The notes beneath the pieces were generated by a model. The model saw only the letters and a list, made by a program, of their open reading frames with translations. It was not told the DNA's origin and made no database searches. Positions 9,726 through 18,644 of a stretch of DNA of 64,000 nt are shown here, piece by piece; the stretch's first letter is position 1, and every line of letters begins with the position of its first letter. Source of the stretch: Verrucomicrobiota bacterium (GTDB lineage: Bacteria > Verrucomicrobiota > Verrucomicrobiae > Limisphaerales > UBA11358); NCBI GenBank assembly GCA_014860005.1, contig JACZKP010000125.1:1-64000 (forward strand), written 5' to 3'. Both the position numbers and the translations under genes were made by a program.

Positions 9726-11000
9726 CTACTCCGCTTTCTGGCGCCGGCCATAGGCAATCCGCCAGGCCACGAAGCCGATCCCGAGGGTAGCCAACCCGGC
9801 CAGACTCGGCCCCGGATTGCCGGCGATGCTGAATCCCGATACCGCCAGAACGAAAATGATGAACAAAGCCGGCACCCAAGGCCAGCCGGGGACATGCACG
9901 ACCGATCCTTCCTTAAGCCGCACCCTGATCAGCCCCACCACTGCCGCGGCTGAGGAAAGCCCCAGCGTAAATCCGATGTAAGTGAGTAATTGCGAAAGCT
10001 CGGCCGACCACAGGATGGCCAACCCCAAAAATGTCTGAAACAGAATTGCAGCGCGTGGGGGGCCTTGCTGCGGGAACCGGAGAAACCCTGGCAGGTAACC
10101 ATCCTCTGCCATGCGCGCATAGACGCGCGGCCCCGCCATCAACAAGGATGACACTGACGTGGCCAATGCTATCGCAATGAGCGCAGTCGTGAAATCGGCA
10201 AAAGCGGCGCCTCCGATGGCCTGAGCTGCGATTCGTCCCACTTCAGGTTTGCCAGCGAGCACTTCAACCGGTGCCGCATAAATAAACACGGTATTCAATG
10301 CCAAATAAAGCGCCATCACCACGGCGGCACCCCAAATCATGGCGCGAGGCACATTGCGCTCCGGGTCGCGAATTTCTCCCCCGATATAGATGGCCGCGTT
10401 CCACCCGGAGTAGCTGAAGGAAATCCACACCAGCGCCACCGCAAAGGCCGCGATGGGAAACCCTTCCGTCGAAGCGGCGGGCGCTCCCGGCTCCAGCCGG
10501 GTTGCCGCCACTCCCACCAGACCGGCAATCAACAGCAATTTGGCCAAGACGGCGCAGTTTTGAACCCAGGCCCCGCGGCCTACGTGGGTCGCGTGCAGTG
10601 CGGCAAACAACAGGATCAAAACCGAACCGGTTAAGCGTGGGGTCGAAAACGGCAACCAGTCTTTCAGGTACTCCCCAAACCCCAGGCTCGCCGCCGCGAG
10701 CGGGGCGGAAAAGCCGACGAGCAATGAGATCCACCCGGCGATATATCCCGCCGCAGGATGCAGTGTGCGGGCGAGGAAAATATATTCGCCACCAGATTCC
10801 GGGATTCTTCGGGCCAAACCTCCGTAGGACAGTGCGCCCAACAGCGCCAGCAATCCACCGACGAACCATGCGGCAAGCAATTCTTCACGGGAAAGATGGT
10901 CCAACTGATAGCCACTGGTCGTGAACACACCTACCCCGATCATGCTGGCCACCACCAGCGCGGTGGCGGTGAGAAGACTGAGTTGACGTAGCTGCGGCAT
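9726..11000 (-). CDS. APC-family amino-acid permease
   Basis: 424 residues with about twelve hydrophobic segments. TM1 carries ALVVASMIGVGVFTTSG, the unwound-helix GxG motif of APC transporters, and RIPESGGEYIFLA follows TM2. It probably acts as an inner-membrane amino-acid or amine transporter; the substrate is not readable. The start at 11000 (MPQLRQLS) leaves a short cytoplasmic tail before TM1; in-frame starts at 11036 (ATG) and 11060 (GTG) are possible. It is followed closely by the isoaspartyl methyltransferase gene and preceded by the end of the CotH-protein gene on the same strand. Confidence 0.85.
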   Translation of the reverse strand: MPQLRQLSLLTATALVVASMIGVGVFTTSGYQLDHLSREELLAAWFVGGLLALLGALSYGGLARRIPESGGEYIFLARTLHPAAGYIAGWISLLVGFSAPLAAASLGFGEYLKDWLPFSTPRLTGSVLILLFAALHATHVGRGAWVQNCAVLAKLLLIAGLVGVAATRLEPGAPAASTEGFPIAAFAVALVWISFSYSGWNAAIYIGGEIRDPERNVPRAMIWGAAVVMALYLALNTVFIYAAPVEVLAGKPEVGRIAAQAIGGAAFADFTTALIAIALATSVSSLLMAGPRVYARMAEDGYLPGFLRFPQQGPPRAAILFQTFLGLAILWSAELSQLLTYIGFTLGLSSAAAVVGLIRVRLKEGSVVHVPGWPWVPALFIIFVLAVSGFSIAGNPGPSLAGLATLGIGFVAWRIAYGRRQKAE

Positions 11001-11073
11001 GACGGAGACTACACCGAAGCGCGGAGCGGAATCCATCTTTTCGCAGCGCGAGCTTCGCACGGGCGAAAGCGCG

Positions 11074-14000
11074 TCACGGGATCACCGCCAACCGATAAAA
11101 CCGCTGCGGCTGACCGCTGATTTCATCTTCAACGACCAATGCGTCGGTTTCCGCCATCACCGGCAGCCCGAGCGGAAGCCAGCCCGCATCCGAAAGATCA
11201 TCCTTGTATTCCAATTGATAGGTGAATCCAGGCTGGACGGTGAAGCTTAACTGTACCTTGCCGTTGCCGGGCAGACTGGCCGTGCCGGTCGGCGGAATCA
11301 AGTTGGGCGTACCCGCTGTTGGCAAACCCGCGCGCCAGTTCACCGGATCGTTGCCATAGTGGGCCGCCACGATGCGCTGGAGAGAAGCGCCCCCGCCATC
11401 GGCGGCCACCGGCCACGGCGCATCGTCATCGTAACTGATGCTTTCAACGAGCAGTTGCGGAACGAAACCGGCATCCGGGCTGGATGGCGATTGCGGCGTA
11501 TCGGGTCGCCAGAGTTCGAGCGTTTCGCCGGCGTTGTCCAATTTGCCGGAGAACGGCCCGACCAATGAGCCACTCGCACCGTAGCGGGATTGAAACGCCG
11601 TCAGCGCCGCGGCGTCCGTCGCCGGATTGAACGGGACCACGAGCAACGTGCCGTGCGGTGGAACGATGGTATTCAGCGGAAACTGAAAACTCACCGCGTT
11701 GGCCAGCCGCCAGACATTCGTGGGATACGCCGGGTCGAACAGCGGAACATTCGTGGCAGTCAGATTGAGCAGTTCGATGAATTCCTCCACGTCTGGCGCA
11801 TTGGTGCCATAGTTTGGCGGGTGGTACATGATTTCATTGATGACCACCGGACCGACGAGCGGGTAGGCGTTGGCCGCGCCGGTGCCGGTGCGGAATTGCG
11901 CGAGCGTCGTTGGATTGTCCATGCCAAGTGTGGGCTGGCTTAACCCCACAAAATCCACGCCGACGCTGGTTTGATAACGTCCAAGCGACACGCCGTTCGC
12001 CGCCGCGCCAAAGGAAATTCCAGTGCGATACCCGGTGAGATTCTGCCCGGCATCCGCTTCGGAAAGATACGCGGAGTCGCCATACGCGGAGTTGAAACTG
12101 AAAAGCGGTGGCACGTCGGCTTCACCATCCGGCGGGCCGAATTGATATTGATAGAACACCGCAAAGCCACCGGGCGGAATCGTCGTGCCGTCGGGAATAC
12201 GATAGCGCTTCAAATCGCTCTGGCTGTCGCTGAGATACCAACCGCCGATGTTGACCGGGCTGGGGGTAGGATTGTGCAACTCAATCGCATCTTCGAACGG
12301 CACGTCGGTGTGCGTGAGCACTTCATTGATAACCACGTTGGTGAGCGGCAGATAATTCGCGCTGCCGGGAGTGGGCGTGGTTGAAAAACTCACGATGTTC
12401 ACCGCGCCATCCGGTAGGCGGCCCTGGGAAACGCCGTCGGTTTGCAGTCCAAAATCCACCGCGTCAATCAAGTTGGTGTTGGCGGCGTAGAGGCGCAGCG
12501 TTTCGCCGTCCTTGGCGAGCGCGAAGGCGGTGTGATTGGCACCGGCGCTCTTGCTGCCACTGGCGATGAATTGCACCCACTTGCGCCCGCCGATGAAACT
12601 CAACGGCGCGATGGGTGACTGGGTGATGCCCGTGATGGACGGATCATCGGTCACGAACAGTCCGCCCAAGTTGATGGGCAACGAGCCGGCGTTGTAGAGT
12701 TCAAACCAGTCGTCGCCCGAAAGCGGCGCGGCCATCCATTCGTTGATGCGTAGAACGGTAACAGGGCCGAGCACGGCGGCAAAGGTATTGGCCGCACCGG
12801 GCGTGGGCGCCACGAGCAGCCGCCATTGGCCCGCGGTAAGGCCGATGGAAAGATCGTCAATTTGGAAACCGTATTCAATCGAGTCCACCGGCTGCCCAGC
12901 GAGATTGAAGAGATACACCGCGCCGCTGTCGCCGGGAAGGTTGAAACCGGCGTTGAGCGGACCACCCGCACTTGTGGATGCCGCGCGCGAACCATCGCAC
13001 CAGATCACCAAATACCCGCCTGCGGCAAGATTCACCCCGGAAGGAATCGCCCAACGATCACTCGCCGCCGTGGAACGTCCAATCGCCAGCCCGCCCAGGT
13101 CAACCGCGCTGCCGCTGCCGTTGAACAGTTCGACGAAGTCAGCGTAGTTGCCCCACGGACTGATGGCGGCGCGTTGATTCCGGGCCAGGACTTCGTTTAG
13201 CACCGGACCGGTCCAGATGAGTTGATAATTGCTCGCGCCCGGACTCGCACTGCCGGGAAACGCGGCGAGGTTCGCCGCACCGTCGGGCAACCGACCTTCC
13301 GTCACCGCCTCAATCTGCAAACCGTAGGTGACTCGTTCCAGTTCGGCCGCTGTCTTGTCGTAAAGCACAATGGTTCCGCCCGCCGCCGGCAGTTTGAATT
13401 CCAGATGATTCGCGCCGGGCAATTCATCGGCAAACAATTGCACGAAGCCATTCGGCGCAACGAAGGAAAGCGCGTGATACTGAAACACGGTGTTACTGGT
13501 GCCGAAACCCAGGCCGCGCAGCGCCACCGGCGCGCTGGACGAGCGGTTGAACAACTCGATCCAATCCTCGCTGCCGGGCGGCGAATCGGCGAGCCATTCA
13601 TTGATGGCAAGGTTCACCGGCGACGCCAGCGGAGCGGCGGAGTTGGCCGCGCCGGGCGTGGGCACGGTCAACCGCCAGTCGTCACCGACGCGGCCCACGG
13701 TGTAGTCGGTGAGTTGCAGGCCAAAGGTGAGGGCGTCCACGCGATTGGTGTTGGCGTCATAAAGCGAAACGGTTTCGCCGTTGCGACCGAGCGCGAAGCC
13801 GGTGTGCAGTCCGGGCGAATTGGTGGCGCTGTCACACCACACGACGAGGAAGCCACCCGCTGAGATGGTCGTGTCGGCGGGGAACACAAATTTTCGCGTA
13901 TTGCTGCTGTCGGTGAGACTCCAGTTCGCGAGGTTCACCGGACTGGCGCTGCGGTTGAGAAGTTCCACCCAATCCGGAAACGCGCCGTCATTGGTTACGC

Positions 14001-17000
14001 TGCCGGCGTTGTCGGCGGCGATTTCATTGAGCACCACGTCGCTCAACGCCGGCGCCGCGGGCGGCAATCCGGGCGTGCCGTTGACCACGTAACTCGCCCG
14101 CCAGTTCGAGGGCGCATTGGGGTCGCCACGCGGATCAATGATTTCGAGCGAGTATCCGCCGCCGTCCGGTGACGTGGGCCAGCCGCCTTCGTCATCGTAA
14201 TGAACGGCGATCACGGTATTCCCGTTCGCATCAAGAATGGCAATGCGTTCGCCGCCGTTGGAAAGGTTGCCGCCAAAGTATCCCGCCACGACTGCCGACG
14301 GATAACGCGCCGCAAACAGCGCGGGGCCGGCATTATTGGCCAGCAACAACACCGCACCTGGTTGCAGAATCGTGCCGCTGGGAAAGAGGAAGTTGATGCC
14401 CTGAAAACTAAATCTGCTCAGGTCCAACGGCAGCGCGCCGATGTTTTGCAGTTCGATGAATTCATACGCGTCGCCCCCAATCGGGTTGTAATTGATTTCC
14501 GTGATGCGCAACGGCAGGCCCAGTTCGTTTACGATAAAGCCGGCTTCGTTGAGCGCGCTCCAGGCGCTGCCGGACCAAACCCGCGCCTTGACGACCATTG
14601 AAGTGTTGAGCGTCACCGGGCCGCTGTACGAAAGCGCATGTGGCGATACCGCACTTGTGCCGTACACCCGCGGGTCCACACCGTTGGTCGTGTAATAAAT
14701 CGTTCCGGCCGGAGCGCTGATGGTCAGATCGAAGCCCGCGGCCACCCGTCCGCCGTGCTGAAGGAACGACGGCGCGGTGACATTCGGATAGAGGCCGGCA
14801 TTGCGGAGTTGCTGGAGGACCACGGTGCCGCGCACGGGAAAGTATTGGTTGGCGACCCGGTTGATTTCCGGCAGCCAGAAATCGTTCCGCGTGTAAAGGC
14901 TGTAAGGCGGGTCTTGAAACTGATGCACGTCGCGGCGGTAATCGCCCCAGCGGGCAGATTCGGCGATGATGGCGGAATCCAACCGGGCGGAGTATTTCAG
15001 CCAGCGTTGCGTGCTGGCGGCGGGAGTCAGGGCGCCGTGGTTGAAGAGATGTTTGTGGGCGCGGTCGGCAAACGCCAGACGATACTCGGCGCTGCGGACC
15101 AGGTTGGTGTGCAGGCCGGAAGGCAGGTTGAGGCTGGAAACGCGGTTGACGTTGGTGGTGGTGACGAGTTGTTCGCCGTCCCAGGGAAGGTAATGGAAGA
15201 CTCCGCCCGGGGCGCGACGCCGGATGGCGTTCCAGTTGCCGTTGGCATCCCAATCTTCGTTGCCGCCGTAAAAATTGAGGAACATGTAATCAATGAACGT
15301 GGTCACGTCCAGGTGCTGTTGGGCGAGATCGTAATTGGCCAGCGAACTCAGATCGCGGTTGCGCACCGCGGTAATCATCGCGTTGTAAGCGACGAGATCT
15401 CCGTCCACGGCTTCGATGGGTTTGGAGGCAATGGCATCATACTCCTCCGGTTCGCCGCCGAAGTAACTGGCAGCGAAAGCGCCGTCTATCCGCTCGCCGA
15501 AGTCATAAACGCCCCAGTAAAGGCCGTTCAGGTAAAGGTGAAAGTAACGCGTGTGACCGCCCGGCTGGCCCATGTCGCGCCAGGCTTCCTTGACCCAACC
15601 GTCGCGGATGCGCGTGCCGCGCTGCCGTTGCGCGGGCAACCAGTGCAGCCAGGAATTATTGAAATCCGCCCGCAACACCAGCGTGTTGAAACTCTCGACC
15701 GGCGAATCAGGATAAATGGGATATTCGAGCCGCCCCGGCCCGTAGTCGCCTTTGAAGAACAGCCGGAAGGGATGCTTGGGCGTCTTCTGCGGTTCGCGCG
15801 AGGCGTTGCCCTGGATGCGGATACCGCAATTGATTTGAAACCCGCCACTGCCGTTGGTAGGAATGAATTCCACGGAGCAGGACCGCTCCCACAGGTAGCG
15901 CTGGGCTGCGGAGGGATTGGGGTGGGAATAAATGCCGTTCACCGGCCCGAACAAATCGTCCATGCTCATGGCGATCGAAACCACGGGCAACGAGCGCAAC
16001 GCAGCCTGCATCTGCGGGCCATACGTAGGATCGTGCACGATCTCGGGGTCCATCTCGTAATCGGCGGGCACGAGGTTGTTGGGAAAGAACTGATTGCTCT
16101 GACCGTACGTGCCCCAAGTGGCCGGAAAACCCGGCGGGCCGGCTGGCTGCAGCGGGACCTGGTTCGGGAACAAATAGGTGCGGGTCACAGTGGTGGAGGG
16201 AAGCTGGTTCGCGGCGAACGCGGCGGCCCGGATAATCGTAGTACCGTTGATCGCAATCGGCCCCGTGTACACAGTGCCATTGACCGCGGTTGGTTCGCTG
16301 CCGTCGGTCGTGTAGCGAATGGTGGCCCCGGCGTGAGTTACGCTCAATAGCACGTTGAACGAAGACTCGAACAGACCGTGAGGGACGCTGAAATGCGGCG
16401 CCGGCAACACGCCAATGATGGCGCTGCTCCCATTGGGAGCGCCGGGAGTGGGCGATTGGAAGTAACGCCATTCGTCCCCGCTGACTCGACCGTAGGAGTA
16501 ATCATTTCGCTGTTCAGGAAATTCCGGCGCGAACTTCGTCCCCGCCACTCGGGGCGACTCCGCGTTGAACAACGCCAGGTACTCGCCGTAGTTGTTCAAT
16601 TTGAAATTGGTATGGAAGCGGTTGGCGCCCACGGGTGCCCGGCGGTCCTTGGCGGAAGCAAACACCACGAGGTGCTCGCCGGGATTGAGAGTGCGGCTCG
16701 GGAAAACCCATTTCCCCGGCACCCCCGAGTCGTCAGTCAGTGACCAGCCCAAGAGGTTCACCGCGTTGGTGCCGCGGTTGTGCAACTCGATCCAGTCCTG
16801 AGCTTCGCCATCCTCGTCGGTCAGACCGGCCAAGCTGGCGGCCAGAAATTCGTTGATGATGACGTCGCCGGGCGACACGCCGGGATTGAGTGTTACCGTC
16901 CAATTACCGCCACCAAACGGAATCGGCGTGGCCGCCGTGTCCGTGATTCCGTGAGCCGCTGCCCAGGAAAACTGAACTGTTTCGCCTGCTGGTTGCGGAA

Positions 17001-18090
17001 ACTGGAAGAGATACGGACCAGCCGCAGTGCCGACCACGCTGGTGGCGGGTTGACCGTTGATGAGCAGATCGCCGGCATTCACGCCTTGGACGGGTTCGTC
17101 GAAGGTCACCTCCACCTGATCCAACCGGCTTACCAATGCGCCCGCCACGGGAGTCAATTGCACGACCTGCGGCGGCGCGGTGTCGAGCAGCGAGTAATTC
17201 CAGGTCCCGCCCGGCAGGCTCGGATCGAAAGGCTCGCCATCCAACCCGCTGATGCCGTGGGTTTCATCCCAGGAAAAAGCAATCTCGCCGGGCGGCGGCT
17301 GGGGGAAGGTGAAGGTGTAGATGTTGGTGCCCAGGATGCCCGTCACGGCGCTCGCGGGCAGACCGTTGACCTGCAGGTCCGCGGCATCCACGCCCACGAC
17401 GGATTGGTTGAAGTGAACGGTGACTTGCGCCAGGGCGGCCACCGTTGCGCCGGCAACCGGACTCACGCTGGCAATGGCCGGCGGATTCGTGTTGAGCAAT
17501 GTCGCTGTCAGCTCGAGGTTCAGATGCAAATCGCTGCTCGTGAGATTCCGGTTGATCAGATGCACCGCAATCCAGTTTGTGCCGAGCACCAGCAGGCTGG
17601 CCGGATCGCTCAACAGAATGCTGGTTTCGACCGGTGCGGTCCCAATCGGGACCGGTGTGCCGGCGTTGTACGGCTGTTCTCCGTCGTAAACGTTGTAGCG
17701 TTGCACTTCCTGCCCGTTGATCCAGACGATGAAGCCGTCGTCAATCAACTCGCGCAACGTCAGTGAAGTAACCAAGGAGGGATCGGACACCAGAAACGCC
17801 CGGCGCAGGTACACGGTGGTGTAGGTGTAGCGCATGTCAGACAGGAGTGTGCCGCCGGTGATGCCACCCAATCCGTAATAGAAAGGCATGGCGCCGGTGA
17901 GCCACGCGGAATCGTTGAAACCGGGCTGCCGCCACGCCGTGGTGGGATTGGAAACTTCGTTGGTGCCCTTGCGCCAGCGCCAGGTTGCGTTCTCGGGAAT
18001 CAGAGTTTCTTGTGCAGGGGCGGAGGCCAGTGTCCAGCCACCAATCATCAGCGCCAAGAGCCACCATCGTCTGACAATCCGGGAATTCAT
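11074..18090 (-). CDS. giant secreted CotH-domain protein with eight lamin-tail domains
   Basis: 2338 residues. A signal peptide at 1-27 (RRWWLLALMIGGWTLA then SAPAQ) supports the start at 18090 rather than a frame opening 87 codons earlier. Order: an N-terminal beta-sandwich (~35-190), two Ig-like domains (~205, ~308), a first lamin-tail domain (INEFLAAS, ~412), a chitobiase-type domain (TIRYTTDGSEPT, ~580), a CotH kinase-like domain (~700-995, with GIRIQGNAS and HYLPWDGEQ), a second chitobiase-type domain (~1118), then seven lamin-tail domains at about 1197, 1350, 1497, 1630, 1783, 1920 and 2083. The C-terminus ends in the FYRL-type tail also seen in three other proteins here. Likely an outer-surface or matrix protein; CotH proteins phosphorylate other proteins in Bacillus spore coats, but activity here is untested. 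Confidence 0.85.
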   Translation of the reverse strand: MNSRIVRRWWLLALMIGGWTLASAPAQETLIPENATWRWRKGTNEVSNPTTAWRQPGFNDSAWLTGAMPFYYGLGGITGGTLLSDMRYTYTTVYLRRAFLVSDPSLVTSLTLRELIDDGFIVWINGQEVQRYNVYDGEQPYNAGTPVPIGTAPVETSILLSDPASLLVLGTNWIAVHLINRNLTSSDLHLNLELTATLLNTNPPAIASVSPVAGATVAALAQVTVHFNQSVVGVDAADLQVNGLPASAVTGILGTNIYTFTFPQPPPGEIAFSWDETHGISGLDGEPFDPSLPGGTWNYSLLDTAPPQVVQLTPVAGALVSRLDQVEVTFDEPVQGVNAGDLLINGQPATSVVGTAAGPYLFQFPQPAGETVQFSWAAAHGITDTAATPIPFGGGNWTVTLNPGVSPGDVIINEFLAASLAGLTDEDGEAQDWIELHNRGTNAVNLLGWSLTDDSGVPGKWVFPSRTLNPGEHLVVFASAKDRRAPVGANRFHTNFKLNNYGEYLALFNAESPRVAGTKFAPEFPEQRNDYSYGRVSGDEWRYFQSPTPGAPNGSSAIIGVLPAPHFSVPHGLFESSFNVLLSVTHAGATIRYTTDGSEPTAVNGTVYTGPIAINGTTIIRAAAFAANQLPSTTVTRTYLFPNQVPLQPAGPPGFPATWGTYGQSNQFFPNNLVPADYEMDPEIVHDPTYGPQMQAALRSLPVVSIAMSMDDLFGPVNGIYSHPNPSAAQRYLWERSCSVEFIPTNGSGGFQINCGIRIQGNASREPQKTPKHPFRLFFKGDYGPGRLEYPIYPDSPVESFNTLVLRADFNNSWLHWLPAQRQRGTRIRDGWVKEAWRDMGQPGGHTRYFHLYLNGLYWGVYDFGERIDGAFAASYFGGEPEEYDAIASKPIEAVDGDLVAYNAMITAVRNRDLSSLANYDLAQQHLDVTTFIDYMFLNFYGGNEDWDANGNWNAIRRRAPGGVFHYLPWDGEQLVTTTNVNRVSSLNLPSGLHTNLVRSAEYRLAFADRAHKHLFNHGALTPAASTQRWLKYSARLDSAIIAESARWGDYRRDVHQFQDPPYSLYTRNDFWLPEINRVANQYFPVRGTVVLQQLRNAGLYPNVTAPSFLQHGGRVAAGFDLTISAPAGTIYYTTNGVDPRVYGTSAVSPHALSYSGPVTLNTSMVVKARVWSGSAWSALNEAGFIVNELGLPLRITEINYNPIGGDAYEFIELQNIGALPLDLSRFSFQGINFLFPSGTILQPGAVLLLANNAGPALFAARYPSAVVAGYFGGNLSNGGERIAILDANGNTVIAVHYDDEGGWPTSPDGGGYSLEIIDPRGDPNAPSNWRASYVVNGTPGLPPAAPALSDVVLNEIAADNAGSVTNDGAFPDWVELLNRSASPVNLANWSLTDSSNTRKFVFPADTTISAGGFLVVWCDSATNSPGLHTGFALGRNGETVSLYDANTNRVDALTFGLQLTDYTVGRVGDDWRLTVPTPGAANSAAPLASPVNLAINEWLADSPPGSEDWIELFNRSSSAPVALRGLGFGTSNTVFQYHALSFVAPNGFVQLFADELPGANHLEFKLPAAGGTIVLYDKTAAELERVTYGLQIEAVTEGRLPDGAANLAAFPGSASPGASNYQLIWTGPVLNEVLARNQRAAISPWGNYADFVELFNGSGSAVDLGGLAIGRSTAASDRWAIPSGVNLAAGGYLVIWCDGSRAASTSAGGPLNAGFNLPGDSGAVYLFNLAGQPVDSIEYGFQIDDLSIGLTAGQWRLLVAPTPGAANTFAAVLGPVTVLRINEWMAAPLSGDDWFELYNAGSLPINLGGLFVTDDPSITGITQSPIAPLSFIGGRKWVQFIASGSKSAGANHTAFALAKDGETLRLYAANTNLIDAVDFGLQTDGVSQGRLPDGAVNIVSFSTTPTPGSANYLPLTNVVINEVLTHTDVPFEDAIELHNPTPSPVNIGGWYLSDSQSDLKRYRIPDGTTIPPGGFAVFYQYQFGPPDGEADVPPLFSFNSAYGDSAYLSEADAGQNLTGYRTGISFGAAANGVSLGRYQTSVGVDFVGLSQPTLGMDNPTTLAQFRTGTGAANAYPLVGPVVINEIMYHPPNYGTNAPDVEEFIELLNLTATNVPLFDPAYPTNVWRLANAVSFQFPLNTIVPPHGTLLVVPFNPATDAAALTAFQSRYGASGSLVGPFSGKLDNAGETLELWRPDTPQSPSSPDAGFVPQLLVESISYDDDAPWPVAADGGGASLQRIVAAHYGNDPVNWRAGLPTAGTPNLIPPTGTASLPGNGKVQLSFTVQPGFTYQLEYKDDLSDAGWLPLGLPVMAETDALVVEDEISGQPQRFYRLAVIP

Positions 18091-18310
18091 GTGCGTGCGG
18101 TGCAGGCAGTGGAAAAGACCGGCGAATTCCTTGGTGCGGGTGCAGTCGTGAGCAAACATATTAAGTCGCGGCAACCTATCATCTGACTGCTGCGCTGTCA
18201 CCTTGCATGATGATTTGTGTCGTGTAGCGAACAAAGTTGGAAGAGCGCGTGCGAACCAGACTGGCAGGGTTTCAGAACCCCGGGCAATGGCGCAGGACGA
18301 TGGGTTTGGC

Positions 18311-18580
18311 TTAGCGATTGAGAGCTTGGCGAAGGCAGTAAAAGTCTCCATCGAGGCGGAGGCTGCGGATGATCTTCTGCCGCCGGCCCAGCAGAAAACG
18401 CTTGATCGAAGCGCGGAGGGTTTTCACGTAGCGGGGCCGCAGTCCGCTCGCTTCCTTTGTGGCAAGGAATTCCTCCGCCACAGTGCCAAGCGGCAGTGAA
18501 GGCGACGCCTTGCTGTGCTTGTCAATGAAGTCCACGGCGGCGGCGAGCGTCCAGCCGCAATCAGAATCAACGTGACGCGG
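18311..18580 (-). pseudogene. remnant of a tyrosine-recombinase N-terminal domain
   Basis: The minus strand encodes GWTLAAAVDFIDKH, then TVAEEFLATKEASGLRPRYV and KTLRASIKRFLLGRR. This has the pattern of the SAM-like core-binding domain of phage-type integrases. No catalytic domain follows; the frame stops at 18311, and upstream there is no usable start. It lies between the giant CotH gene and a decayed restriction enzyme gene, which fits a scar of a mobile element. The rest of the spacer 18091-18644 shows nothing else. Confidence 0.5.
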
Positions 18581-18644
18581 CGCCGCAAGCGTTGGCTGAT
18601 TTCAATTCTCGCCAGTCGTTCGCCGCCAGCTTAATCTCCGCGCC

